Origin: Cyanophora paradoxa
Lineage: Eukaryota > Glaucocystophyceae > Cyanophorales > Cyanophoraceae
Length of the DNA stretch: 64,000 nucleotides
Direction: 5' to 3'
Assembly: GCA_004431415.1 (NCBI GenBank)
Contig: QPMI01000017.1
Location: 434,001-498,000, forward strand
Shown: one piece after another, positions 11,349 through 31,206 of the stretch
How positions within the stretch are numbered: the stretch's first letter is position 1
Layout of the letters: every line of letters starts with the position of its first letter
Notes under the pieces: generated by a model
The model's input: only the letters and a program-made list of their open reading frames with translations
What the model was told of the DNA's origin: nothing
The model's database searches: none
Made by a program: the position numbers and the translations under genes

Positions 11349-12750
11349 CTACACGAAGGGGGCCGGGGAGGCGGCGGGCCGGGGCCGGACGGTCTCCCGG
11401 GGCGCCACGTAGTCCTTCGGGATCCAGTTCCGCATGTTGTCTGCGCCCGGCCGCGAACGTCAGGACGGCGGGGGCTCGAGGGGCGGGGGGCGGGGGGCGC
11501 GCACAGACGGTGGGGGTGGGGGAGGAGAGGGCGGAGGGGGCCTGGGAGAGGAGCTTGCGGGCGGCCTCGGTCTGGTACGTCCACTCCGAGCTCTCGTAGA
11601 AGCGCGAGTTGTCGAGGGGCGAGAAGAAGTCGGAGATGCGGCGGGGCTTGGCCGGCTCCAGCCAGCCCCGGTGCTTCGGAAGCACCATGTCGTGGTCCTC
11701 GGGGAGGGGTACGAGCTTGCGCGGCCGGGGCACGATCGTCTTGGGACCGATGGGCGGTAGGAGCACCAGGTAGTCCTCGTCGTCCAGCATCCCCTGCACC
11801 TCCGCCGTGCTCACCCGCCCGCCCCCCGTCGCCGTCGCGGTGGCGCCCAGCGCCGGCGTGCTCCGCATGCGCGAGAGGCCGGGCGCGCCCGGCTGGCCGT
11901 GGAGCGCCGGCGTGCTCGAGGCGCGCCCGAGGCCGGCGGAGGGCGGCGGCGGGGCCTGCTGGGCCGCCTGCAGGGCGCGGGCGAGCTGCGCCATGGCGCC
12001 CTCCGCGGCGGCCTGCCGGTCGGCCATCATCGCCGCCACCAGCTCGTCCATGCGCCGCTCCAGGCTCTCCGCCGTCGCCGGCGGCCGCGAGCCGCCCGTC
12101 GCCGGCGGCCGGGAGCCGGCGGTGGGGGCGGGCGGGAGCCGGCGGTGGCGGGCGGGCGCTCGGACTCGCGCCGCGAGGCTCCTGTCGCGGGCGGCCGCGA
12201 GGATCCGGTCTTCGGCGGCTGCCGCGCCCCTCTGCCGGCGGGAGGGCGAGGGTTCGGGGGTCGGGGGCGGGGCTGCGGGGCGCGGGCGGGGCGGCGGGGC
12301 GCACGGCCTGGGCGCGCGGAGGGGGCTCGCGTCCTCCAGGCGCTTGTTCAGCTCGAGGTCGTCCCGGATGTGGTCCGTCCGCGCCGCCTCGATCAGCATC
12401 CGCTGCGCGCGGCGGCTGAGCGGCGAGCCGGGCCGCTTCCTGCGGGCGGGGCGCACCGTGCCGGCGCCGCCTGCGTCCCGGAAGTCCGCTTGCTTCAGCT
12501 TGTCCAAGAACTGCGGCCCGCGGCGCGGCGATCGGATTTCGGCCCCTGCGCCAAGCTCGGGAGCTGGCAGCCGCCAGGTGCACCTGCTTTGAGAAGGGGC
12601 TGTCCACGCCGTACCGCTCGGCATACTTGGTGTACCACTTCAGCTTAGTTCTGCAGCGGGGTCCGCACGCTTAGCTATAGCAGTTAAAGACGGCCCGAGG
12701 TCGCGGGCGCACCTCTTCTCTGAGGATACCTGGTCTTTCCAGGCTAGCAT
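11349..12750 (-). CDS. Conserved-looking protein of unknown function, Pro/Ala-rich centre
   Basis: Not recognised. Exons on the minus strand: 12750-12713 (MLAWKDQVSSEKR), 12650-12584, 12510 to about 11515, and a short last exon ending at the TAG 11351-11349. The join gives MLAWKDQVSSEKRTKLKWY, then TKYAERYGVDSPFSKQ and FLDKLKQADFRD. This is a lysine-rich helical N-terminus, followed by a Pro/Ala/Arg-rich low-complexity middle and a folded-looking part (LVLLPPIGPKTIVPRP, HRGWLEPAKPRRISDFFSP). Repeated SSTPAL/RSTPAL and RPPATGG units sit in the disordered part. Two introns of 62 and 73 bp and the last one with a CTGAC branch motif support the model. It shares a 272-bp divergent promoter region with PRPF8. 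A cytoskeletal or nuclear role is possible, but nothing in the sequence decides it. Confidence 0.65.
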
Positions 12751-13022
12751 GCTTTGGAGCTGTGATAGCGTTCAATGGCGAGAAAGCTAGCCGGGCGCCG
12801 CAAGCGCGGTGAGACCGGCGATTCAAGCGCACCCAATCCTGGGCTCCTCCATCGACCCCCATCTCCTCGCAGCGTCTATCAGGTCTCTTTTCTATTGATG
12901 CGGCAGCTGGGATCGGCTGGGTTGGGTTGCTGTATTTCGGTTCGTCTGGGTACAGGCTTCACGCCGGGATCGCCGTACTCCGGTTCGGCCGAGCGAGGGC
13001 GAAAAAGCGCTCGCTAGGCGCG
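12751..13022. promoter_or_regulatory. Divergent promoter region (unknown gene / PRPF8)
   Basis: The two start codons face away from each other across 272 bp, so both promoters and 5' leaders must fit here. No TATA box is visible. This is inferred from gene arrangement only. Confidence 0.5.
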
Positions 13023-22125
<9,103 letters not shown>

Positions 22126-22534
22126 CCCGCCCGCCCTCTCCGGCCCGCCCCCCTGCCCCCACGCCCGCCCGGCCTCTCCCTTTCTCCCCTCGCCCGCCCC
22201 CTCTCGCGGCCCTTGGCCCTCTTCCCCGCCCCACGCGCCGCGCGACGGCGTGCGCGTACAGACCCTCTCCTCCGTAGCCTCCGCGAGCGCTGTACTATGT
22301 CGCCTCGCCCTTTTTTCCTCGAGTATAACATCTGCTAGACGGCGGCATTCCAAGCCCCAGCATGAGCAGGCCTCGGAGATGGTGTCACCGCGTCTGCTGC
22401 GGTGCTATAGCTTGTTCTACATCTGTAACAGCTGCGGTTTCGATGCGGTCTAGATCCAGGTCGGGGCAGAACAAGGAGCAGCGCGGGGCGCGGGTCGGCG
22501 GGGCAGGGCGGCTGTCACGCTGTCACGTGTGTGC
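22126..22534. other. Convergent intergenic region
   Basis: The PRPF8 3' flank begins with about 100 bases of almost pure C/T on the plus strand, and a GCTATAGC palindrome lies at 22404-22411. No gene is seen. Confidence 0.5.
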
Positions 22535-24840
22535 CTAAGAGCTGGACGGGTAGCTGTTTGAAGCGGATGCCGAGGTCGGCAGCGAGGCGCCCCAGGGCCA
22601 AGGGGGCCAGGGCGAGTCCTCGTCCCAGAGCTCGCGATCGCTGGCGCTAGCGCTAGCGCTGCCGCTGGCGCCGCCGGAGGCGTCGCCGCCGCTCCCGCCG
22701 CTGCCGTCGACGTCACTGCCGGCCGAGGGGGCGCTGAGGGGCGGCGGGGCCGCCAGGAGGTTAGGCGACGCGTCCGCTGATGCGGGGAAGAAGGACGACA
22801 TCTCGTGCGCCACGGCGGCCCTGCGCGGCGCTCAGCGGCGGCAGGCAGAGCGCGGGGCGCAGAGCCGGCGCAGGCGCACCGGATCATTTCTCGGATGACA
22901 GAGGGCTCGAGCAGGGGGCCGGCTGCGAGGGGCGGCTGCTGCGACGGCGGGATCGGGGGCATGGTGCGCGGTTCGGGAACGCTGGCGGGCGCCGCGGCCG
23001 GAGCCTTGCGAGGCGGGAGGGCCGGGGCGAGGCCCGGGATTTGGGGGACGGGGGCCAAGGGTGCTGGAGCGGCAGGCGCGGCGGCGGGGGCGCGGGGCTC
23101 GGCAGGGCCCGCCGCGAGGCCCGGTGCAGGCGCCGGTGCGAGAGGCGGCGCTCTGGGCGGAGCTAAAGGTGCAAGGAAGGCTGTGGCGATGTCCGCAGGA
23201 GGGGGAGCGGCGGGGGCGGCCGCGGGGAAGCGTTGCGAGAGCTCTGCAGGCTGAGACGGTGGTCTCGCTTGCGGAGCTGAAGCACGCGCCGCGCGCTGGC
23301 CGATGCTCGACCCTGGGGCGGCGGCGGGGCGTGGAGGTGGGCCGTGGGCGGGGCCCGGCGCGCAGGCAGGGCCCCGAGAGGCGCCGGGCGGGGGACCGCG
23401 GGCGTGGCCAATCGCCGGTCCGGCCGCGGGTGCGGGGTGGAGGCCGTGCAAGGAGCGGGCCGGGGGGTACGGAAAGGGAGCAGGAGCGGGGGCGGGCCCG
23501 GGTGGGGGGATGAAGACGACGCTCGAGTTGGAGGGGTACGCAAACGCGGGAGGGGCGTGCTTGGGAGCTGCCGCGGGGCGGGGCGGGGCTTGCATGCGGT
23601 ACCCCAGGACGGCCTCAGAGAGCGCGGGGGCGGCGGCCTCCAGGAACCGCCAGCCCGCCACGATCTGGCTCGGCGACAGCACCGCGTGCACCTGCGGCGC
23701 GAAGCGCGTGAGGGGCGCTCTCGGCCCTGGCCCCCGGCGCAAGAGCGCACAGCTGGGGTGAACTCCTCGTTGAACCACGCCATGTCCTCTGCGAGGGTCG
23801 CCCCCGCCGCCTGCGCATCGCCCACCATCCCTGCAACGACTGAGCTTTGCGGGGGCAGCGTCGCCGGGTCCTTTGCACCGCGGAGGCTCTTGATGTCATC
23901 GGCGAGGCGGCCGAGGCGCTCGGCGTTCGGCTCGATCTTGCGGATCAGGATGTCGCTCTGCGCCGGGTGGAGGTTTTGGTGCAGCGGCCCGTCCGACTCG
24001 TTGATCGCCCGCAGCAGCGGGTCCGTCGGGTCTGCTCGGGGCGCGCGCGCGCGTCGGTCTCGCTGCGGGAGCGGTGGGGGCGGAGGGAGCGCACTGGCGC
24101 CCGTGCGCTTGAGGTGCATCCACGTGAGGAGGTACCATATGTGCACTTCCTGCGCCGGCGCGTCTGGAGGCTGCCGCCCGCGGCTGAGCAACCCAAAGAC
24201 GCGCACAATTTTCGTGACTGAAGGGAGGATGACAGGTAGCTGCGCGGGCGCCCGTCAGCCGAAACGCGGGCGGGGAACGCCGCGATGCGCGCGCCTCCGA
24301 GATAGCCTGAATGGCGTTCGCGTGCATCTCCTTTCGCACTGTCGGCAAGTTTAGGCGCAACCGAAACATCAGACTTGCGCAGCCGCGGGGGGCGGATGAT
24401 GTGTAGCGCACGGCTCAACACGTTGTTAATCGACGCGGCGGCAAGGTAAGGCATATTGTGATGTATCGCCTCGCGCGCGCGATGATACTCTTCGGAAGTG
24501 ACCTGTGACAGATGTGCCATCAGGTCAGACCGGATTGGAGCTCTCGGAGACTCGCGGACGTGGGAGAATTCGGACTGACCGCTGCCAGGTTCGCCTTCTG
24601 AACGCGTTCGCGCAGCTCTTCGAGCTCCTGCCGCAGCTGCACGTTCTCCACCTGGAAATGCTCGCAGAGCATCTTCTTCTTCGCTCTGCACTTCCTCGTA
24701 GCCGCGCGCCATCGCTCTTTGCGCTCCTCCTGCAGCTGATCATGATCCTCCGGATCCTCAAGCTCTTTTGCCGCGTCGAGCTCCGCGTGGCTCACGCCAT
24801 CGGCTGCGATCCCGCGCTCGCTCGCCAAATTGATCATCAT
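22535..24840 (-). CDS. bZIP transcription factor, paralogue 1
   Basis: A putative DNA-binding dimeric regulator. The N-terminal exon has an acidic lead, then a basic region WRAATRKCRAKKK and the heptads VENVQLRQELEELRERV (24600-24760 on the plus coordinates). The Asn that is nearly invariant in bZIP basic regions is Trp here. After an intron come VTSEEYHRAREAIHHN and INNVLSR, then small exons LRKEMHANAIQAISE, LPVILPSVTKI and EVHIWYLLTWMHLKRTGAN, and PTDPLLRAINESDGPLHQN. A conserved WRFLEAAAPAL segment leads into a long Pro/Ala-rich tail, and the last exon starts AAVAHEMSSFFP. The start is taken at the first in-frame ATG (24840); a splice acceptor just upstream means a further 5' exon is possible. 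One intron (24240-24294) is GC-AG. It lies in tandem with paralogue 2, same exon plan. Confidence 0.8.
22783..22887. repeat. 105-bp block identical to 25740-25844 (includes a whole intron)
   Basis: This block covers the end of one exon, the complete 59-bp intron 22821-22879 and the start of the next exon of bZIP paralogue 1. It matches the same place in paralogue 2 base for base, although most other exon and intron sequence of the two genes has diverged. Confidence 0.9.
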
Positions 24841-25347
24841 TTCTGCAACCTGCAAGAACGCTCAGAGCGGCGGGCGAATGGCGCGGCGAAGCAGGCACCG
24901 CGGCGTGTTGTCCGCTCCGTGCAGCGTATGCGGTCACTAGCTGCGGTCGAAGCGCTTCCGACGGACGGACCTGCAGGAGACGCCGGAAAGCAGGATCAAA
25001 ACTGGGAGATGCGAGCTCGAGCTGCGTCGGCCTGCATCTGCATCGAATTCGGAACGAAGCAGCGAACGCGCATGCAGGCGCTTTCGAATTGCAGCGCCTC
25101 GACCGCTCTAAGGTTGCTCGGTGGAACTACGCCTCGACCGCTCTAAGGTTGCTCGGTGGAACGCTGTGTCCACGACAAAAAGGGTACACTGCAACATGCG
25201 AATTTATGTTCGAATTCGCTGCAACATGTACACATGTACACTGCAATTGCAACATGACGCACTGTGACGCCGCTGCAGCCCCGCCCGCCCTGCAGCTGGT
25301 TTGAATTTGACGTCCTTTGTTCGAGGCGCACTTTTTCTCTGATTGCG
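24841..25347. other. Intergenic region between the bZIP paralogues
   Basis: Holds the 5' flank of paralogue 1 (minus strand), a possible upstream non-coding exon boundary (TTCTTGCAG on the minus strand near 24851), the 33-bp direct repeat, and a run of TGTACA/CAATTG/GAATTC palindromes at 25170-25260. Confidence 0.5.
25095..25162. repeat. 33-bp direct repeat, two identical copies
   Basis: The unit begins CGCCTCGACCGCTC and ends GGTGGAAC. Copies at 25095-25127 and 25130-25162 are identical, with period 35, in the 5' flank of bZIP paralogue 1. Confidence 0.9.
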
Positions 25348-27739
25348 CTACAAGCTGCCAGTGCCGAGGTCGAGGGGCGGCTGGCCATAGGCGGGGGGAG
25401 TTCGGAGGCGCCCCAGCGACTGCAACAGTACCCCGGCGCCGGCCCCGCCGAGGTCGACGCCGACGTCTAGGTCGAGGTCGATGGCCATGGGGAGCTCGAG
25501 AGGAAGCTTCCCCGCGGCCGGCGCATCGAATGCCGCCTCCGGATCCGGTCCGAGGCCCGCCGCGGCGAGCAGCGCCTCTGGCGTCGCGGGGGCGAACCAG
25601 GCACCCGCGGGGTCGATGAGCGGCGAGCCACCGGCGCCCCAGCTAGCGCTGCCGCTCCCGCCGCTGCCCTCGCTGCCGGGCGAGAGGGCGTCCACGGGCA
25701 GCGGGGGGGCCAGGAAGTCCCACGACGGCGCGGCCGGCACGGGGAAGAAGGACGACATCTCGTGCGCCACGGCGGCCCTGCGCGGCGCTCAGCGGCGGCA
25801 GGCAGAGCGCGGGGCGCAGAGCCGGCGCAGGCGCACCGGATCATCTCTCGAATCTCGTCGGGGTCCGGCGGCGGGCCAGCTTCGGGCGGCGGCGGCTGCG
25901 ACGGCGGGGTCGGGGGGATGATGTGCTGTTCGGGGATGCTGCGGGGCGCCGCGGCCGGGGCCTTCCGAGGCGGGAGGGGCGGGGCGAGGCCCGGAAATGG
26001 CATGACGGGGACGGAGGGTGCAGGCGCGGCGGCGGGGGCACGAGGCTCGGAATGGGACTTCGCAGCGGGTGCTGCGCGAGGCGGGGCCCAGAGGGGGATG
26101 GGCGGGTCGGCGGCGAGAGCGGCGGCGGGGGAGGGCCGCGGGGCCTGCGCGCTCTGCGGCTGCGCCCTCGACCCGCCGCTCGCGCCCGCGGCCAGTCGCG
26201 GGCTGATCTCCGCCCTTGGCGCTGCGCCAAGGGCCGGGGTAGGGGGCGGCGGGCCGGACGGGAGCCGGGGGCCTCCGGAGGGGGGCGGGGCGGCGCCCAG
26301 GGCGCCCAGGGCGGGGCCGGGGTCGGCGCCGGGAAAGGCTGGAAGGGGGTACGCGCGGGACATGGGGAGGGGCGGTGCGGAGGCGGGGGCGGGCCCGAGG
26401 GAAGGGACGAACGCGAGGGTCGGGGTGGCGTGGGGGGGCGCGGACGAGGAGGGCTCGGGGGGGGAGGCCCCCGGGGGCGGGAAGGGGCCCGGGAGGCGGT
26501 AGCCGAGGACGGCCTGCTGGAGGGCGGGGGCGGCGGCCTCCAGGAAGCGCCAGCCCTGGGCCACCTGGCCCGGCTCCAGCGTCGCGTTCAGCTGCGGGGC
26601 GCCCGCGCGTCAGGGCCCCGCGGGGGGCGGGGGACGGCCCCCGCGCCCCGCACGCGCGCACCGCCGGCATGAAGTCATCGTCGAACCACGCCACGTCCTC
26701 CGCAAGCGTCGCCCCCGCCGCCCGCATCTCTTCCACCATCTCTGCCCAGCCGTGAGCCTCCGCAGAAGGGGGGGGGGGGGGGGGGGGGGGCCGAGCGACG
26801 CACCGCGGAGGCTCTGGGCGTCGGCCGCGAGGCGGCCAAGGCGGACGATGTGTGCCTCGATGTGGCGCAGGACGGTCTCCCGCTGCACCGCGTCCAGGTT
26901 CTGGTGCAGCGGCCCGTCCGACTCGTTGATCGCCCGCAGCAGCGGGTCCGTCGGGTCTGCTCGGGGGGCGCGCGCGCGTCGGCATCGCTGCGGGAGCGGT
27001 GGGGGCGGAGGGCGAGCGCGCACTGGCGCCGGAGCGCTTGATGCGGAGCCAGGTGGTCATGAACCAGACGCGGACTTCCTGCGCGCCCCCGCTCGCCGGC
27101 CGCAGCCTGCAGGCGGGCCCGGGCCGCGGCGCGCACGATTTGGGCGACCGCGGGGAGGATTTGGGAGAGCTGCGCGCACGGGCGGCTGTCAGCAGGGACG
27201 CGGGAGGGGCGGTCGCCGGGCCGCGCGCCTCCGAGACTGCGCGGCCGGCGCTCGCGTGCATCTCCTTTCGAACTAGCGGCGAGATTGGAGCGTCAGGCGC
27301 GTACTCTGCGGCCTCGGGGGGGAGGGCTCAAGGCGCACGGCTCATCACTTTGTTGATCGTCGTTGCGGAGAGGGTGCTCTGCTGTAACAGCTCGCTCGCG
27401 CGCTGCTTCAGCTGGGATTCCCCAGAAGAAAGCTGCGAAAGGCCGCCGAATGTAAGTCAGGGCCCCGGGGGTGTTGGGATTCGGACTGACCGCTGCCAGG
27501 TTCGCCTTCTGAACGCGCTCGCGCAGCTCTTCGAGCTCCTGTCGCAGCTGCACATTCTCCACCCGTAGGTGCTCGTGAATCATCTTCTTCTTCGCCCTGC
27601 ACTTTTTCGCAGCCTCCCTCGAACGCGCTTTGCGCTCCTCCTCCTCGTCCAGTTCCGATTCGGCCGTGGGTGCCGCGGCGACATCGTTGGTCTCAAATGC
27701 GTCCCTTAGCAACGCAGAGTCGTCGTGTACGTGCAGCAT
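25348..27739 (-). CDS. bZIP transcription factor, paralogue 2
   Basis: Same architecture as paralogue 1. The start (MLHVHDDSALLRDAF) is a clear ATG at 27739. Basic region KARSREAAKKCRAKKK with Ser in place of the usual Asn, then VENVQLRQELEELRERV (about 27510-27650). Following exons encode LSSGESQLKQRASELLQQS, LRKEMHASAGRAVSE, LSQILPAVAQI, EVRVWFMTTWLRIKRSGAN, PTDPLLRAINESDGPLHQN and LEPGQVAQGWRFLEAAAPAL, then a Pro-rich linker and AAVAHEMSSFFP, ending in an acidic/Leu-rich tail (LDLDVGVDLGG) that could be an activation region. Introns include a GC-AG one (27170-27228) and one with a pure tract of about 23 C on the sense strand (26768-26790). Divergence from paralogue 1 is uneven, with exact blocks in between. 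Confidence 0.8.
25740..25844. repeat. 105-bp block identical to 22783-22887
   Basis: Second copy, covering intron 25778-25836 of bZIP paralogue 2 and its flanking exon ends. See the entry at 22783. Confidence 0.9.
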
Positions 27740-28112
27740 GTCTCAGAGTCTGCGAAGCGAGCTTGCGAGGTGGGGGTCTGGATCGGCGATGGCCCGCGGG
27801 CCGGCCCGGAGGCTCCGGAGCGCGTCAGCGCCTCGGACGCCGCGAGCTAGGGCTGCAGGGCTGGCTGAGCCTGGCTCAGCTTTGCTGATCCAGAAGGCTA
27901 GTTTGCAACTCTGGCAAAAAAACGAGCCTCGCCAAATCCGGATCCCTCCCGTACCGGTAGCTGATCATGCAACCACGTTGCGAAGGGTTCGATCAAATTG
28001 TTTAAATATGCACGCATCAAATAGCGGAACGAGAGGACTCCGGGACAACCGGGAGGAGCCGAGTGGGGGGTGGGCGGCCGACAGGGCCCGGGGGTGGCGG
28101 CGCGCTGGGCGG
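27740..28112. other. Intergenic region, no gene seen
   Basis: 5' flank of bZIP paralogue 2 and 3' flank of the next minus-strand gene. Contains an imperfect CTGGCTGAGCC/TGGCTCAGC inverted repeat near 27862-27882. Nothing else stands out. Confidence 0.4.
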
Positions 28113-30619
28113 TCACCAGACGATGCCGAGGGCGGCGCTGGCAGAAAGATCCTGCTTCTCCGCCGCCGCCTTCTTCGCCGCCGCCTCGAATACGTCATCA
28201 AGCACGCTCGCCCCGCCGCCTGCCCCGGCCCCGCCCCCGCCTCCTCCCGCCCCCGCCGCCGCGCTGCTGCTCACCGCTGCCGCTGCGGCGCCGCTTGCCG
28301 CATCCGCCGCCGCTGCCGCTGCCGCCATGCCCCCGCTCGATGCCGCCCTGCCCCCGCTCGCTGCTGCTCCCCCGCCGCCGCTCGCAGCGCCCGCCGCGGC
28401 TTCCCGCCCGCCGCCGCCGCTGCCGCCGCATCCCGCTCGCCGCCGCCGCCGGCGCGAGGTCGGACCCCGCGCGGAAGCTCCCGCCGACGCTGCCGTCGGC
28501 GCCGGCGCCGGCGCCGGAGAGCTTCTGCTTGCGGCGCTGGCGCTCCTCGCGCTTGCGCTCGCGCTCGGCCTCCTTCTCGCGGCGCCGCTCCCGCTCCGCC
28601 TCGCGCTCCTGCGCCCGCAGCGCCGCCGCCTGCTCGGCCGTCACCGTGAGGCCCCGCTTGCCCTGCGCCTGCTCGGGCCCCACGATGCCCAGCGCCCGCG
28701 CGACGCCCTCCGTCCCCGCCTTGAGCACGCTGTCGCGCCTCGCCCCGACGCCGCTGGACGCCGCGCGCTGCCCGGCGCCGCTCGAGGCGGCGCGCTGCCC
28801 GAGGGCACTGGGCGCGGCGGAGAGGGCCATCGACTTGACCGAGGCGGCCCCCGACGCCGCGTGCTCCAGGACCGCCCCGGGGGGCCCCCGCTCGAGCCGG
28901 GCCGCTGCTCCGCCCGCCTCCTGCCGTCCGGGTCGCGCTTGACGGCGACGAGGCCGCCGGCGCGGGCGTGCTGGAGGGGCTGCGCGCAGCAGCACGCCCG
29001 CGCGCAGGCCGTCAACGCGATGAGCCCGACGAAGCCGCAGAAGGCGGGGATCGCCGCCGCCACCACCGTCGCCGCCCCCGCGTCCACCATCGCCAGCTCC
29101 GGCGGGAAGGCTGCCGGCGGGGCGCGTCAGGGGGGAGCGCCCTCGGGGAAGACAGGGGGGGCGGGCACCGGCTGGGCGGTCGGGGTCGGCGACGGAGCAG
29201 GAGGCGGCGGAGGCGCGGATGCCCTCGCCGAGCTCGGCGTCCCCGCCGGCGGCGCGCAGGGCCGCGCAGAGCGCCGCCGCCGCGTCCGACGTGTCGTAGA
29301 AGAAGTCCCGAGGGGCGGCAGGACCCGCAGCGCCACCGCCGAGGGCCGGCACGAGCGGTCCGCCTCGCAGGCGGGGTACGGCGAGCCGGCCGAGGAAAGG
29401 AGGGAGGCGGCGGGGGTCCAGAGGGCGCGGTCGCGCGAGTCGGCGCGGGTGGCGAGGCGGCGGGCGACGGCGCGCGTCACGGCGGCCCGCGCCCGGTCGT
29501 CCAGGTACTCGTACGGCCTCGCCGGGTCCAGCGCGCCGGCGTACCCCTCGGGACGTACGTGTGGTTGGGGAGCTGGAGGGAGAGGTAGATGCCGCGCTGG
29601 ACGCCGGCCTGCCACGCCGAGTCCGCCACTGCCGCCCGCACCGTCGTCGGCGCGCGCCGCGGCGGGGCCGGCGCAGGGGCGGCGGGCGCGCACCGAGGAC
29701 GGAGAAGATGGCGAAGGCGCGGACGCGTGGCCCCTCGGGCAGGCCCGAGAAGCGCGCCCCGACGGTCTGCGCTCCGAGGGCGGCGGAGGCCGGCCCGCCG
29801 GCCGGCCACGAGACGCGGAAGGCCGACGCCGTCGCCGGCGCCTCGCCGGGAGAGAGCACCGCCACCTCGGGGGCGATGCTGTACCCCGGCGGGCAGGCCT
29901 CGCAGACGAAGGAGGCGGCGGGAGGAAGACCGGCCGCTGCGGCCGCGTCGTCGAGAGGGCCGCCGCCGTGCACGCCACCGCCTCGCCGCTCTTCACCAGC
30001 GGCGGGCACACGACGCTCGCACTCACGTCCGCCAGCCGCGTCGCCTCTGCGCGCGCGCGCCCGGCGCCCCGTGAGCGGCGGCGGGCGGCGGGGAGGGCGG
30101 GCGGCGGGGGCGGCGGGGCGCACCGTAGACGTAGAGGAGGGAGCGGGCGGTGCAGGCGGCGAGGGCGCCGGTGGCGGAGGAGCCGGCGCGGAGCTGGACC
30201 TGCAGCCTGAAGGCGCCCCCCCAGAGGGTCTCGTTGTACCAGTCCCGCGTGAAGCCGAAGCGGATCGTGTAGAGCGGGAAGGCGCCCTCATAGGTCGCCA
30301 CGCTCGGCGCCGGCGACGTCTGCGCCGCCTGGATCGACATGGAGCCGCTGCTCATGCGCTGCTCGCTCCCCGCCGCGAAGATGTCGAGCGAGAAGGGCAG
30401 CGGGTCGACGTCCCGGCGCGCGGGGCTTGCGTCCAGAGTGAAAGATATGACCCGAGGCAGCCTGGAGTTCCTAGCGTCGTCGCTGGCGGTGTCCGGAGCG
30501 GGCACCGCGACCCCGGACACATCGAAGGTGCACTGGGCTAGGCTGCCGGCCCAAGAACCGAGGAACACAACTGTAGCTATCCATGACCACGCCGCTGCGG
30601 CTGGCGCCCGGCGCGCCAT
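28113..30619 (-). CDS. Type I membrane protein with signal peptide; exon model only partly resolved
   Basis: Starts with a clear signal peptide (MARRAPAAAAW, WIATVVFLGSWAGSLA, cleavage likely before QCTF). An ectodomain follows with RFGFTRDWYNETLWGGAFRL, Cys-containing FVCEACPPGYSIAPEVAV and LPEGPRVRAFAIFSVLG. Next come a single membrane span (ATVVAAAIPAFCGFVGLIAL, 29000-29060), a Cys/Arg stop-transfer segment and a charged cytoplasmic tail (REAERERRREKEAERER). It ends in an Ala/Gly tract and SVLDDVFEAAAKKAAAEKQ, stop near 28113. These pieces lie in different frames. Some changes are explained by short introns (for example a 47-48-bp GTCCG...CAG near 28425-28475). Others (about 29310, 28890) have no convincing splice pair. 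Either the introns are unusual, the sequence has indels, or the gene is decaying. No family recognised. Confidence 0.5.
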
Positions 30620-31206
30620 CGCGTTTGCCCCAATACTCCTGGAGTCGAAGCTGACTAAGTGAGAAGAGGCCTCAAGGCTGGGGCGTTGTAAAGCTAAGCG
30701 CGGTAGGCAAACTCTGGAGAGCACACAGCCCACAGCGGGTGCTCTCAATTTGTGCAGGCCGGTTGACCAAGTTCACCCCCTCGTCCCGGGTAGAGCCAAA
30801 AAGAGAGCACCCTGCGAGCTTGGTGACAGAAGACCAGCAGAGCAGGGAGCCTGCATTTCACACTGAGCCGTCGCTCTTGGTAAGCCGGCGAGGCTCGGCG
30901 CCGTCTGCGCGGCCAGATCTTGGTCCTTGGCCTGAGAGCCTGAGATAGTGGGCGCTGAAGCCTTAGCTAAGCAGGCAGAAGTCATTGTTGGGAAGGTACG
31001 CATCCTTGAGCGCTGTTGCGGGGCTTGGCTGTGCTTGGGGGGCGTTCTCTTAGCACTGCTGCGGCGGGAGCGCATGCATATGGCCGCCTCTTTTGCTCGC
31101 TCATAGAGTTATCTGGAGCTCTCTGCTGCCAAGCAGAGGGGAACCCGCTTGACCGAAGCGCTTATCAGCCGCCGATTGCACAGGCCCCTGGCGGCGGCGG
31201 CGCGGG
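30620..31206. promoter_or_regulatory. Divergent intergenic region, presumed shared promoter
   Basis: 587 bp between the start codons of the minus-strand type I membrane protein and the plus-strand four-span protein. No TATA box or strong repeat is seen. The assignment rests on gene orientation. Confidence 0.4.

Noticed and set aside
25095-25162. Attachment site or mobile-element end
   Set aside because: Just a tandem duplication of 33 bp with no terminal inverted repeats or associated recombinase.
28198-30291. Single uninterrupted 697-codon minus frame as the whole membrane protein
   Set aside because: The signal peptide, the transmembrane span and the C-terminus lie in other frames. Only parts of this frame look like protein.
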